Shown here: piece by piece, positions 36,271 to 62,468 of the stretch
How positions within the stretch are numbered: the first letter of the stretch is position 1
Layout of the letters: every line of letters starts with the position of its first letter
Assembly (NCBI GenBank): GCA_017506865.1
Contig: JAFCMP010000052.1
Span: 62,001-126,000, forward strand
Source of the DNA: Tribonema minus
Lineage: Eukaryota; Sar; Xanthophyceae; Tribonematales; Tribonemataceae
Direction of reading: 5' to 3'
Length of the DNA stretch: 64,000 nt
Notes under the pieces: generated by a model
Seen by the model: the letters and a program-made list of their open reading frames with translations, nothing else
The model's database searches: none
What the model was told of the DNA's origin: nothing
Program-made: the position numbers and the translations under genes

Positions 36271-39200
36271 TCAGTCCCGCTCGGGCTGGATGTGGCCGAC
36301 GCCGCCGTGGTTGCGCTTGTACACCACGTTGATCTGCGCGCGTTCAGACAGCACGATCCGGTGACGATCCGGGCGAGGGGGGGGGGGGGGGGGTGGGGTA
36401 TGGCAGTCAGTAAGCGCTCGCTGGACTTCTAACGGTTTGCCTCGCGCTGTCTTGTACTGGACGTCAGCTCCACATTACTCCAAGCGCAGTACGTCTTCAG
36501 AGATTGAGGCGCGGTTTTCATATCCTCTAGTTGGACTTGCATACACTCTCACTGTTGTGATGCCGCCGACGTACAAACCGAACCTGCGTTCAGCATTACC
36601 AGCAGATCTTGGTCGTGCAGCACATGCAGAAAGGTCAGGGAACAGTGCACTCCATGTTCAACTGTGCAACCACAATGCCACAAGCAGGCCTGCCGGCATA
36701 TCATATGCTGGTGCCACATGGAGACGTCAATGCACCGCGCCATAGAGTGGCATACTTCACAACCGACTGACAGCTGCATGCCCCATGTATCGCCTGATGC
36801 AGGCATATATCTCTACAGCCATAATTGCAGGGGAAGGCAGCGTCAGGACGCGACTTGATGCCGTACCGCTTGCGTCCACGCGCGCGCGCTCGACCTGGCG
36901 TTGGCTTCACGTCCTCAGCTGCACTACAATACAAGGTTACATGTACTCGGCATGCGCGTTGTTTGCACACGCCTCAAGGCGTATCACCTCGGTCCAACAA
37001 TGCGCCGATACTAAGATAGGGGTGGTTGCGGTCAGTCATAAGATGAGGGTTTGGTTCAAAACCCCGCACATCACCTTCTACACTACGCGCATTCAAGAGC
37101 GCTGTCAATAGCTGCTGCACCTCCTGTGTTTGGGCTACCAGCTGGAGCTGGCCTACCGAACACGTGAGACCATTCCATACTGAACACCCATGCCCTCGAA
37201 CGCTACAAAGCTCGCACACAGAGGTCTTTTGACCTGTGGATATGATGGCACTGTTTGACTCGTGGCCAATGACTGCAACAGCGGCGACCACGGTTATTGG
37301 TGGAAGGCACTTGCGGCTAACCATACTTTGTCACCTAGAGCTCTACGATCTTTTGATTCGTTTCCATGAGGGTTGAAGCCCGCTGTGGCGTCAGCGCTCA
37401 AATGCAGATGCGCACTCTCGGTCCTCACCTCGCCCGTCGCGCTGTTCCTGAACACGTAGAAGTCGTGGTCGATGTACGCCATGGCCACCACCGCGTCCTC
37501 CACCGTGCACGGGGGCCTGCAGCGGGAATAAGCGCAGTCAGTAAGAACAGAGACGATCACCACGACATTGAGGCGCAATAGCGCAAGGCGCAAGTCGGAG
37601 CGCGACGCGAGCTCGACGCCGCTGAGCGCTGTCAGTACCGGAGGCGCGACGCAAGCTCAGCACCGCGAAGCGCTGCCGCCGGCTCGGCGCTCTCTGATTC
37701 TGGGGGTGTGGTGATGAGCGCTGTGACGCCGAGGTAAGTACGTGAACACGTACCGCATGTACGCAGCATACCGCATGCTGCTTCAAAAGAGTATGTGCGG
37801 GATTTCGCATGCGCGCCGCATACCCCCGGGCCCCAGGTATAACTGCATACTGAGCACTGTGGCACGCAGGTGATACCCTGTGCATGTCGCTACAGACGCC
37901 GCTACCGGTGGTAATCGCAGGAGGCGTGGCGATGGCGGTGAGCCAGGCATGTGCAGTTGCGGAGCACTGAGCCTGAATCGTCAGAGCGCTTTCTGAGAAG
38001 CAAATGATTGGCCCTGGCAGCAGCGACCGGGCAAGGAACGCCGCAGCAGTAGGCGCATACATGTCGGCAGTTGTCACGACGATGCGTCAGCGATGCTTTG
38101 CCACAGCGTGTGACCCCCGAGCAACCTCTTGGTAAAATATATTGATGTGACACCGGCTAATTGCTCGGGATGCCACCACCTGCCTGATTTTCTCATCCTA
38201 CACTAGCAATCATAATTATGTTTGAAGCACTGTGCACTTCAGACAGAGCACGCGCACTATCCCTTCACAAAAGCATGTTGAAGTTGAAGTCTCCGCCTCC
38301 TTGAGAAACCCACCTTGCACCCTCCATTGGAGTCTGCACAGGCCGCTCGTCATGTCAGTGCACGCTTTCCCACTGCCCTTGCTGTGATCGAATTTTGCGC
38401 CAAAGAGAATGTCGCCATGGCCGCAAATGTATGCCAAAAGACGCTGACGACTACATAGCACGTTGATCTTAGCTACTTCAAGCCCCCCAAGGGGGCAACA
38501 GGGCAACAACCGGCCGCCAGTTGCACTGCCCTCTGCAAAGCCAGTGCGCGCAACTCTCATGTCTGAGTACCCATAATGTGGCAGCGCACAGTAATGCTGT
38601 AATTTTTTTGATGTTTTTTCTTGCTATTTTTTTTAATGCTTTTTCTTGCTTACATGGGGAACTCCTTCTTCTTCACCACGCTCATGTCCACGCGCGGCAC
38701 GCCGTCGCCGCCCTCAAACCCCTCCTCCTCCTCATCGCCATCATCGCTGCAGCAGTGACCAGCAGAAGGCGTGGTGGGGCGCGAAATGCGCATTCAGACG
38801 GTCAGGGGGCGCATACACAAGGTGGTGTGTCAGATGTGCCGGCATTGTTGTTAGCAGGCGATGCCCACGCAATTGAACACAAGAGACAGCAAGTGGTCAT
38901 GCATGCACGCAGACTAAATGCGCCCCATATACCTATTGGTGTGGTCTGCATTTACAGATGTTGTGTGCTGCGCAGCAGACGTCCAACCACACCTCCCTGC
39001 ACTGAGACGTTCTGCGCCAAAAGTAGTTGAGATGCCTCATTTGCTTGAAGAAGTAGCAACGTTGTGCTAAAATGTAGGAGCCTTGCCAAGGCCATGCTCC
39101 AGTCACCAGCATCGCAGTTGCTGCTGACCATGCGACTACTTGAAACATTGCTGTAGCCATCGGCAACATCAAATACTGATAGCAAGCACGAGCACATACC

Positions 39201-41407
39201 ATGCACTACAAGGTTTATGTCAGGTATGTTGCGGTGATGACAGAGGTATGCGACAGCTAGCATCATGGAAGGACACTGTGCAGTAGGTATAATACGGTTG
39301 CGTATAGCCAAAAAAATGAGACAAAAAGAGTTTGGGAAGTATGCACATGGTACCAATTGCAGCCTTGTGTGCCCCTCTCACCTTGTCCACTTGGCCTCGC
39401 TCTCCCCGGCAATTTCGCTGCAAAGCGCACCAGGTCCGGAGAGATAAATGGGGCAGACTCGTCTAAGTGGCATGCATGGTGCATTGAGCGTTGTAATGGT
39501 GATATGTATCAGCGCTCATTCAGATCACCATCACGCCAGATGCTCACAGCATCGTTTGTCCTCAATCATGCATGTCAACAAATGTCTCTCTGACCGTGCT
39601 GTGCAGCTCTGCTCATAGCAAAATGGGGCACTTGGTGGCCAGCTGCAGCAACAGTCCCTTTCCGAATTGCCATCAAGGAATCGTTTAAGAGCATGCTTAC
39701 GCTACTGCACAAGTAAAGGCGTAGAAGCCCAAACCACCAATAGGTCAATGCCTGGCATCAGGGACACATACATATATGAGTATAATATGACAGGGATATT
39801 ACAATAGAATGAAAAATGCAAAAACAAAATTCCATACAACAGTGTACCGTCCTAAACCCACTTTTGTCACCGCTGAATATGGTCATGTCTCACAGAGCGC
39901 TCATAAAATATGGCAGCGACGCCTTGCACGTTCCACGCTCAATTTGTTGATTGCCCCAATTATATCCCCCACTTCGCCTGTCAAAGAACATGGCAGTTAC
40001 AGATCATGGCAGGTACGCCTGCACGCTCCACAGTGTCGATCTGCTGAATTCCCACAACCGTCGGTGCAAACAGCTCAGATGACGCTGAAGCGGCACGCAC
40101 CTGAGCGGCGCGCGGTGGCGCTTCTGCGTGAGGCTGCGCTCCTTGTACTTGCGCAGCTTGCGCGCCATGCTGTCCGTCACGAGGTCGATGGACGCGTACA
40201 TGGAGTCCGTCTTCTCCGCCGCGCGCAGCGTCGCGCCCTTGGCGAACACCGTCACCTCCGCAATGTGGCTGTCGGCGACGCGCGGGTTCCTGTTGACGCT
40301 GAGGTGCACGTCCACCTGCGCGCGGCGGCGCGTGTTGAAGTCAAAGTTGAAGTTTTGAGCACGGGGCGTCAGTCCGCCTTGCGCAGCGCGCACATCGCGG
40401 GGCTTCGCGGATAGGTGAATTACTATGAGTGCGTGCCTCGCTGATGTGCGTGTGGCGTGATGGCACCTCGCGCGGCGCGGCGAGGATTGGGGGTTGAGTG
40501 GGCGTGTCATGACCAGTGTGCGGCGCTGCAGCTTTGTAGATATTTGTGCTGTGATGCAACCTCACGAGTGCTGCGGGCCGCCTTTTGGTTGTGGCAGGGG
40601 CCGACTGAAAGTTTCGTGCTGCGAAGGATAGGTACACGCCCCCCCAAATCACAGTGGCGACCCCATCATTTTCTTATTCATGGTATGCGAATAGCAAGAA
40701 TCGGTGACGTGAAGAAAAACATATCTGCTCACCTTGGTTACCACGCCCCCCAGCTTCTCCACCACCTTGTCCATCTTCTTGTTGACATATTCGTTCAGCG
40801 CGGGCGTGAGGTCGATGTTGTTACCTGTGATCAGCACCGGCTTTCGCGTGGAGTCCTGCATCACCGCCTGCACCCACGTGTTGCACAGCAGTCCACAAGT
40901 TTTTTGAGATGGCAGGCAAGATAAAGATGTTTCTGTTCACTAGAACATGTTTGCGAGGTCACATCGCTGAAAAAAGGATCGTGAGGCCCTGCGAGAGATG
41001 TTGGACTCTTGAACGAGAAGACGCAGAAAGCGCAGCACAAGCACACAGATAAGCACCAGCCAGCAACACCGTTGCACTGCACTAATGATGTGAATTGCGT
41101 ATAGCATGTGGACGGATCGCAAAGTTTACCTTCAAGATATGGCGGGTTCCTCGCGCCGATGCTGGGCAGATGTGCAGTGCTGGTTGCCGTGCGGCGATGG
41201 CAGAACGTCCGGGAGCATATGCAAAGGCTGGAAATGGAAAACGGTGCGAGTGGAGGCGTGAGGTGGGGCAAGATCATGGTGGTGGTTGCAGAAGCTTCTG
41301 TTGCAGTTGTCGCATGCAAGAAGCTGAAGGTGCCGTCGCTCACCATCAGTGCCTGATAGGGCTGCCGCAGCAGCTACGACGACTAGAGCAGCAGATGAGT
41401 TGACCAT
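36271..41407 (-). CDS. Long-form ribosome hibernation promoting factor (HPF/PSRP1), probably plastid-targeted
   Basis: Supported exons are 40867-40733, 40315-40101, 38746-38654, 37516-37429 and 36333-36271, with exact phase agreement over 197 residues. The N-terminal domain has ITGNNIDLTPALNEYVNKKM and NPRVADSHIAEVTVFAKG, typical of the YfiA/HPF fold that sits in the 30S decoding region. An acidic linker (DGDEEEEGFEGGDG) leads to the long-HPF C-terminal domain (SVVKKKEFPMPPCTVEDAVV, YIDHDFYVFRN, INVVYKRN), which drives 100S dimer formation in bacteria. Nuclear long HPFs usually act in plastids as PSRP1. The leader was not resolved: candidate starts are 41407 (MVNSSAALVVVAAAAALSG, signal-peptide-like) and 41346, but neither splices in phase to 40867 with one clear intron. 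The gene is divergent from fadH. Confidence 0.85.
37050..37372 (-). mobile_element. Dispersed intronic element, copy B
   Basis: This is the inverted counterpart of 5770-6083. It runs from ttgaaccaa/caccttctacactacgcgc to ctctacgatcttttgattcg and lies in the last intron of the HPF gene. It is roughly 80-85% identical to copy A by eye. The minus-strand open frame (37324-36974) shares MVSRKCLPP, TVVAA, IGHESN, SVRG, GLTCSV and ARSVEGD with copy A. This copy is open for 116 codons. Confidence 0.65.
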
Positions 41408-54567
<13,160 letters not shown>

Positions 54568-55473
54568 ACCCCCCTCCCCTGAAACTAGTTCCTAGTTCAG
54601 AACTACAGATTTTGAAGGGGGGAGCATGCGGCTACACCGCTCAGATCCTGCTCCAAACCCCACTTCTCAGAAGACTGCGGTGGGCTGTGATCCTCTGCGC
54701 ATGGTGTTCATCGTGGCTGGGTGTTGGCGGATGCCAAGCAGGCTTGTTTGATGCCAAGCAGGCTTGTCATCCGTAGAGAGAGAGAGAGGGTGAAACACTG
54801 GCATGCGACTCATGCGGTCAAGCCCACGCACTATTAGTCGGGTGTGTGGCAGCAGCAGCGCCTTTGGCTGATTCACAGCTGCAGCTGCTGTTTGAGTTGC
54901 AGTAGGGTGGAAGGGGAAGGGGGGGTGGGGGTGGGGGTGGGGGCAAGTCAGGAAGTCATAGAGAATCGTGGAAGGGTGTGTGTCTGTTGAACGATGCGTC
55001 GTGTCGGTGTGTCATCACATGTAAATATGAACCTTGGTTCTTGCAGCAGGCGAGCGTTCTTGAGGGGTCTTGAACTGTCTGTGTGTGTCATTGACTCATG
55101 AAGTGTGTTCTGCAAGGGTCAATAGCAAAGCAGGTGCCCTGCTCTTCCTCTTGTATTTAAGCTTTTGGACTGGCGGGTGTTTCAAGCAGTGCTGGTTTGA
55201 TTGGCTGTTATTCAGGGCACCTCCTGCTTGACCTCCACATCTGTCGAAAGGCACTCGTTCAACATCACCACACTCACACTTCAGTGCGCTTCTGTATACT
55301 GGCCTTAGGTTTCAGGTTTTCATCCGCATCTTCAATCGCAAGCAAACCACGAGACGCCAGCAAGCCCACCACAACACGCTTGCCATCATGGACTACATGC
55401 CACCTGCAAATGGTGTTGAAGGATGGTGTGTCTAAAGATGTGTTCGACTGCAGCTAGAATTTGAGCACTGCTG
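54568..55473. other. Region downstream of fadH
   Basis: No gene recognised. A G-rich repeat (gggggtggg units) occupies about 54911-54942, and short duplications (gccaagcaggcttg twice at about 54733-54768) follow the fadH stop. Confidence 0.45.
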
Positions 55474-57230
55474 TTGGCGCGTTTTTTTCAACAGTTTCTC
55501 AGTGCAAAGTACAAACAGGCGGCACTGCCGGCCACTGATGGCGCAGCCATTCCGGCGACACACGGCGCAGCTGCCGCTGGACCAGTGGCCGCGGCGGCAG
55601 CACAGCCGGCACCAGCGGCAGCAGCAGCGGCAGCGCACGGCGCAACTACTCCCGGACCGGTGGCAGCAGCAGCGGCGGCAGCAGCAGCTGCTCCAGCATC
55701 AGAGGCAGCAGCAGCGGCAGCACATGTTGCACCTCAAGCTGCCTCGGCGCCGCCGGCGGCACCACTAGCTGCAGCATCAACAGCAGCTGCTGCGGGCATA
55801 GGCAACACAGCTGCTCCAGGCCTTAGGGCTGCTGCAGCACCTGCAATAGGAGCAGCGGCAGCAGGCGGCGCCGCATCCGTCACGGTGCCGGCTGCGACAG
55901 CGGCAATGGCGGTGGCAGCGGCCAATGCGGCAGGTGCTGCACCAGCACCTGCGGCAGCAGCAACACCACTGGCAGCAGCAGCAACGGCAGGCGGCGCAGC
56001 TGCTCCAGCGCACGCAGCAGTGGCAGCCGTCAATGCAGGTGCTGCGCGTTCCACACCAGCAATGCTACAAGGCGCAGCAGCAGCAGAGGTGGCGCGCCTG
56101 CCCCTCATGCGGACGATCGCCACAGCTGCCGCATCCCTGCGTGCAGCAACAGGTGACAAGCTGGAACATATGCTGCCACCAGCGCTAATGCCACTGCAGC
56201 AGCAGCCACATATGCAGCAGCCGCCGCCGCCAGCAGGTGGTGGCAACCGGGCCGGTGCGGATGCTGCTCACGGTGCACTTGACATCAGTGCTCTGCAGTT
56301 GCAGTGTAGCCTGAAGCGCCCCAATCAGAGTGCGCTTGCAGATGCCGTCGCTACCGAGCTTGCAGATAAAGCGGAGGCGGACCTGCAACAGCTGCCGCAG
56401 GGCACGCAACGCACGCAAGCACTTGCTCGATTCCGGTCGCAGCGCCACATGCACTCGATGCGCATGGCATTCCTCAACGAGTCGATGTACTCCACAACGG
56501 CTTCGTTCGACGGCCTATCCTGGCAGCTGGCCGTCAAACGCGCCATCGGAGTAGAAGAGCAGACGACAGGCTGCAAGCTGTGCAAGAAGTCGCCGGGCGG
56601 CACTCTGCATGCACGGCTGTGTCAAGCGCCACGCGTCAAAACGCACGACACCATCGTCCACAATAACGTCTAGAGGGCCACGCAGCGCATCCTGCGGCAA
56701 TACCTCAAAACGGGACTGGTGGACGAGGACTGCACACCGTTTCTGGGATCCGCCGGGCCGCCGGCGAGTTGCAGGATGGACATCGTGCTGCCTCCCGACG
56801 CCTTCCCGGTGACCGGCTACGACGACCCGACACGTCAACTACTACTCATGGTGGACGTTACATACCTGCTTCGAGGCACAGGTGGCGTCGCGGGCGGCGA
56901 AGACTGCAGCAGACCCCGAGCGCTGCTGCCGCGACCAAGAGGCCGCCAAATTATCCCACTATTCTGGTCATTATGACCAGAATTGCTACAAACTTGCCAC
57001 TTTGGCAATCGGGTCTTTTGGCAGCATCGGGGAGCAGGGGCGGAAGCTGCTGGAGGCTGTGGCGACGGAGTATGCCAGCAGGATGTCAGTGCCCGGAGGA
57101 GCGCGCCCTAAAGCTCTCAAGGGCATCGCCCTGGCGCGCTTACGCTCGGCACTGTCGGCAGCGCTCCACATGGCGTACTCTGGCCGTGTCATGACACACA
57201 TGGCAGAACGCAGGGGGGGGGGGGGCACAT
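55474..57230 (+). pseudogene. Poly-Ala ORF and decayed retroelement-like C-terminal region
   Basis: A 399-codon frame (55474-56673) begins with about 250 residues dominated by alanine, encoded by GCA/GCG/GCC repeats. It then becomes ordinary protein text with GCKLCKKSPGG and TLHARLCQ (a C..C-H-C zinc-knuckle-like pattern) before a TAG at 56671. The same frame continues after the stop with CRMDIVLPP and LLLMVDVTYLL. Coding text then shifts by one base near 56880 and runs to 57230 (LATLAIGSFGSIGEQGRKLL, ALARLRSALSAAL). This order (knuckle, H..LC, R.D, DVT, G..G......L) resembles the region after the reverse transcriptase of some protist retroelements. No catalytic RT motif is present. One stop plus one frameshift argue for decay. 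The host-gene alternative is open. Confidence 0.5.
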
Positions 57231-58546
57231 AGAGGAGGACGAGGGAGGATCCCGAGATGCCATTTGGCGGCGGCGGCGTTTGAGTGGTTGTCGTTGAGAT
57301 GCTTTCAGACTGTCACACGACATGTAGATTCCGTACAGCAAGCTTCAAGGTAGATGCCATTTATCTGGGCTTTTTCGCGCCTGAGCGAGAATTAATAAAA
57401 AGTACAAGCATCTGGGCATTTTCCACAGCCCCAAGTGAGATTCTTCAAGTACAAGAGCACATGAGCAACGCACAGTTCCATGGCAAAGGAGGTGCAAGCA
57501 ACCTCGCATACACAGAACACACACCCCGAGCAAAATCAGGTTTCGAGCTGAAGTTGTGATATGTAGCCCTGTCCACGCAAGCAATTGCAGCACATACAGT
57601 TGACAACTGAATCCGACACAACATGATAATACTGTATACTGTGTGTAGCCCAGCACCGTGCGGAGAGCTGTGGAAAGCGAGCTCTGCGGCATATCAGCGC
57701 CCACCAAACGCTCGTGCAGAGATTTGATGAAGGGGGGGGGGGGGGGGGGGGAGCAGGGCAGTAGAATGCGGCCGTCAGCTGTAGCGAGGCAGCCAGCACC
57801 GCAAGCTTTGCCGATGGTATGCTGCGCTGTGGGTTTGGCCGCTGATGCTTCTGCACAGCGGCCCAGCGTGCTCATGCGCAGGGCTTCTGGGGGGGCATGC
57901 GCGCGCTGACGCGTCCCTGTCACAGTGCGACTGCCTCCGAGCACCTTTGCGCTGCTGCTGCTGCTGCTGAGGCGGCAGCAGTGGGCACCGTCGTAGCCAG
58001 CAGCCAAGTCGGATCAACACCAACTGTCGAGTGCACATAGCAGCAGCGGTGGCAGCGGCAGCAGGGGCAGAGGTGGTGCGCGCTGCGCCGGTCGTGTCGC
58101 TACAGCGCGTCGGACGCCAGCGGCGCGGCAGAGCCCGTTGCAATACATTGCAACACTTTGTGCCGCACGGCATCACCGATGGTGCCCGCACTGCACCTGA
58201 GCGCTGCTTCAAGAGCTGACACAACGGGTGGCTGCAAGGCTGCCAGCTGCGTTTTGTGGGCATTGGTGGCGATGAGCATCACTGCTGAGCATCGCTGCTG
58301 GCGTCCGGTGCCACGATCAGCCGTGCGCCAGAGGTTGGCTCCAGCGCGCGTGTGCAGCCACGGTCGTGCATGCTGTACTCTACAGACGCAGCAACAGCAG
58401 CGCCACAGCTGACTGCCAGCAGCGCAGCGGCGGCAGCAGCAGCGGCTGCGGTGGCGGCGGCGGCGAAGGCGGCTTAGCGGATGTGGGTGCATCTGGCTGA
58501 AAATGCATCTCGAACGCTTCCATTGCTCCGCAGCGCCAGACCCTCA
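57231..58546. other. Region downstream of the glucosidase II beta gene
   Basis: No gene recognised. Notable elements are a run of about 19 G at 57733-57751 and GCAGCAGCGG-type triplet repeats near 58030-58070 and 58390-58470. Part is probably 3' UTR of the minus-strand gene ending at 58547. Confidence 0.4.
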
Positions 58547-61500
58547 TCACAGTTCGCCCGCGCCGCCACTGCCGCTGCCGCTGCCACCACTGCCGCCAGC
58601 GCCGCTCTCAGCGCGCGCCGCCAGCCGCGCTTCCGGCGGCGGCGGCGGCGCCACGCACACCGCCGGCGTCGCGATGACGGCCGTGTACGTGCACGTCTCG
58701 GGCTCATCCACCGACTCCAGCGCGTCCCTCTCGCCGCAGCGCAGCGTCGCCGTCAGCGTGCGCTGCGGGCCGTTCCAGCAGCGCGCGCCGGCCGTCCAGC
58801 GCATCACGCGCGGCGGCGCCGCCGCGCCCCCGCCCCCCTCCCCCCCCTCGAGACCCCCCCACGTGCCCAGCGAGACCCCCCCCGGGTTCTGCTTCGCGGC
58901 GCCGAACGGGCACGCCTCGTACGTGTACTTGCCGGCCTGGAGCGACAGGCAGCGGCCCTTGAGGGGGTGCAGCGCCCAGTCGGGGCCGTAGTCGGCGTCG
59001 CGCTCCGCGCGCGCGGCGGCGGTGGCGCGTTCGGCGGCGCTCAGCGCGCTCTGCGGCGGCGTGCGCAGCAGCAGACATAGTATTGGGGACGCGATGGTGA
59101 TGCTCACTTCAGAGGGTGCAGCGCGGTGGAGGGGCGAGCCGCTGCAGATGCTGATGAAAAGTGTTGAAAGGTGGGAGGCTGTGCCGCGCGCGCATCATCA
59201 CGCAAGTGCAGCCGGCGGGACGTGAATCAGAAGACGGCGTTCAGCCCAGTGCGTACTATGCATGGCATTGCAGGCGTGCAGCAGTGCTGCCCGAGCACAT
59301 GTGTTGTCTGCGTCGTGCTCGCGCGGGCCTTGTGAATTACAGGCGTGCGCCAGCAGAGGAACTGCTGCAATCAAACCGCTTCCAACGAAAGACACAGTTC
59401 ATCACCCCTTGCAAGCAGATACGTTCAGAGCAGCATCAGCACGGCAGGACGCTCTACGGTGATCTGTCCATCACCTCGTAGTGTGCAAGCAGCCACAGCA
59501 ACGAGCAGCAGCCCCTATGACATCATGCGTGACAGCCATCCCAGCACGACACGTACTGCGATATGCAAGGACGATCGATGCAGCAGCACTCACCGCCTCC
59601 TCGTCACGCCTCTTGCGCGCCGCGTCTGCGCCCGCCGTGCTGAACTGCAGCTCCAACAGCGACCGCGACAGCAAAGGACGTCGCCGTCTCTGAGCCGCGC
59701 TCGCCCCCTGCGCCTGCCCCTCGGTGCCCCCTTCCCCCCCCCCCCCCACGGCAGCAGCAGCGCCGCTGCCGTCGTCGGCAGCGCTTGCGCCAGCAGCGCC
59801 GCCGTCAGCAGCGCTTGCAGCAGCGGCGCCGCTGCTGCCAGCAGCAACGACGCCTTCCACAGCGGCGGCAGCAGGCTCAGCGTGCTGCACAGCGTCATCG
59901 CCGCCATCGTACTCGTCGTCAAGACTGTCGTGGTGGTCGTTGTACGCATCCATCTCATCCATGTCGTTCGCACCGGGGTAGTCAGCCCCATCGAATGCGT
60001 CCTCATAGTCGTCCATGTAGGCCTCCGGCCCCCTTCCCACGGAGGGCTCGAAGTGCTCTTCCTCGGGCGGCTCATCCACCACTTCAACTTCAATTTCTGA
60101 AGTCGTTGCAGCAGCCGCGGCTTCGCTGGCTGTCCGATCGACGACGGAGGCTCCGGACGACGCCGTGAAGGCGCGTATCGCGCGCGACAGCGCATTCGTG
60201 TCATCGCTCAGCGCCACCTGCAGCAGCGCTCCGGTGTCCATCTCCTCCTCCTCCTCCTCCTGCTGCTGCTGCTGCGAACGCGCGCCGCGCACTGTCGCGA
60301 CGGCGACTGCCAGCGCCGTCTGCGTTTCGTCCGCCAGCGCTGCAAGCACGCCGTCGCCGCCGTGCCGCGCGCTGAGCGTTGCGCGCGCAGCAGCAAGCAG
60401 CGCCTCCTTATGGCGCGCCTCCTCTGCCTCGGCGCCTGCGCGCGTTTACGACGAGGCAGCAGCGCTCAGTAAGCTGCGCGCGCGATGTACGCTTTGAGCT
60501 GAGCATCAGTGCTACCGCATGCGTGGCCTCGCGATGTGCCGTGACAGGGGACGGCGTTGGTGGCGCACAGACACGGAGGAGCTGCCGCCGAGACCGAGTG
60601 CCAAGGCAGCGGGAATGATGCGGACAGTCACGTCATGTGTACACCACCGCTGTGATGTCGTGCGTGCAGCAGTGCACATCCATACGACCCCACACAGACC
60701 CCCCCCCCCCTCCCTGCCGCGCCTGTGAACAGAGTACTGGTATACCATCACGCGCTGCGCGCGCATGCAGCGCCAAGCGCTCCACCGCACTAGGAACTTG
60801 GGCAGAACGAGACACGCGCGAGCGGGCGCGTGCATCACACAGTTGCACAGCAGCGCTCAGCGGGTCGCCCTGAGCACTGACGCACATGCTACGCGCAGCA
60901 CAGTGCGCGGCGCCGCCGTCGCCGCGTCGCAGCGGCGCCTGCCTCCACCAGGGCGCGCCTCCGCTCGTGAAAAGTCACCGTCAGAGCACCACGTGCAAGC
61001 ACGTACTACTTTCGAGGCGGAAGACTCGCCTTCTGCCTCCGCTTGAGCGGCGGCGTGGCGGTCGCGCGCCGCCTGCAGCTCGCGCTCCTTCGCCGCGGCC
61101 TCCACCTCCGCCTCCGCCTTGGCGCGCAGCCCCTGCGCCGCCAGCGCCGCGCGCGCCGCGAGCCCCTGCGTGCGCGTGGGCAGTGCAGTGGCGACCATGA
61201 CTATGCACGTGAGAGATGTCGTGCACAATTATGATTGCATGCACGGCACGCGCGGACGGCCCACAAATGCAGGTTTGGTGAATGATGTGGCGTGCCATCG
61301 ACTCACATTCACCACATGCACGCGGCGAGCGTGCCGCCGTCGAAGTGTGCCGCCGTCGAAGTCCTGTGCTTGGCGGCAGTCGCGCTGCGGTTGGCACTGT
61401 GCAGATGTTCACACATGGAGCAGAGCGGCGCGCAAGCACTGCGAACTGATGGACAAGCGCACTGGCTTGCGCATACGCCATGCCGTGCTTCGATTTCAGC

Positions 61501-62468
61501 GCTTGCTGCGCTGCACATGGAGCGAGCGACTACTGCAGTCATCGCATGTCCGTGCGGGCACGACAGCGCTGCGCGCACGCATGCGCGTGTGCACCTTTTG
61601 CAGCTTGCGCCGCTGCCGCGCGCGCGCAACCGTCGCGGCCTCAGCACGCCTCAGCGCACGCGCACGCATCCGATGCCTGGCGCGCCGCTGCACGCCTGCA
61701 TGCACGCACCTTCTGCAACTCGCGCCGCTGCTGCGCGCGCGCGCGCCGCCAGCCGCGCGCGTCCTCCAAGCACGTGTCCGCGCACGGCGGCCGCCGCTGC
61801 GGCTCGTCGCTGCCGTCGCAGCAGTCGCATACGCCGTCGCCGACGCGCGACGACGGCACTGCCAGCGGCATGTAGCCGGCGTTGGGGCACGTGTAGGTGG
61901 TGGGTGCGTGCGTGACGCCTGCGCACGCCGCTGTGCCGGGCTCGTCGCTGCCGTCGCTGAGGGGGGTGCACGGGAAGGGGGCGGGGAGGGGGGGGGGGGG
62001 GGAGTTGAGGGAGGGGAGGGGGAGGGGGTGGTGAGGGGGCGGCAGCGGGCGTTACTGTCGACTGCTGCTTTCTCCCCTGCCCTGATGACTGCGTTGCAGT
62101 TGCTACGTTTGACAACACGGCAGATAGACTACCAAGAGCTTGCACCTTCATTGCAGTCATGTCAGCATAACGTCATACCTGCAGTCACAGAAGTCATCGT
62201 TCACCCTGGTGAAGCTGAAGGGGGTGCCAGAGCCATCGCGGCAGGAGAAGAGGCCGCTCTCCTTGGCTGCTGCATAGAACTCCAGTGCATCCACCGCGAT
62301 GCCCCTGACAGGCGGCACGAACGGAGGCTCCTCTTCGCCTTCAGGCAGGTCGTCGCCATCATCTGAGCCTCTTGTCCAGCTAGATAGCCATGATGCCACC
62401 AGCTCCTTTATCGCAACGGCATGTCCTAGGACCAGCAGTAGCGACGCCAGCAGCAGCGCAAACCTCAT
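58547..62468 (-). CDS. Glucosidase II beta subunit (PRKCSH/GTB1-like)
   Basis: Exons are 62468-62179, 61956-61710, 61165-61030, 60435-59594 and 59050-58547, exact in phase, predicting 672 residues. The start MRFALLLASLLLVLGHAVA is a signal peptide. Two LDL-receptor-class-A-like GIIbeta-N repeats follow (CRDGSG..FSFTRVNDDFCD and VGDGVCDCCDGSDEPQ), then an Ala/Glu coiled coil, a long acidic low-complexity middle (EEEEEEMD, EAYMDDYEDAFDG), and a C-terminal MRH domain (GRCLSLQAGKYTYEACPFG, VSLGTWGG, RCWNGPQR, CTYTAVIATPAVC). The family partners the catalytic alpha subunit in the ER to trim glucose from N-glycans. The predicted end is GSGGAGEL, not a canonical HDEL/KDEL signal, so a final exon may be missing. 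The intron after 61030 has a GC donor. Its second intron holds a decayed junction copy near 61590-61630. Confidence 0.92.
61987..62034 (-). repeat. G/C homopolymer-rich intron stretch
   Basis: Runs of G on the plus strand (C on the coding strand) form a strong polypyrimidine tract upstream of the exon-2 acceptor of the glucosidase II beta gene at 61957. Confidence 0.7.
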
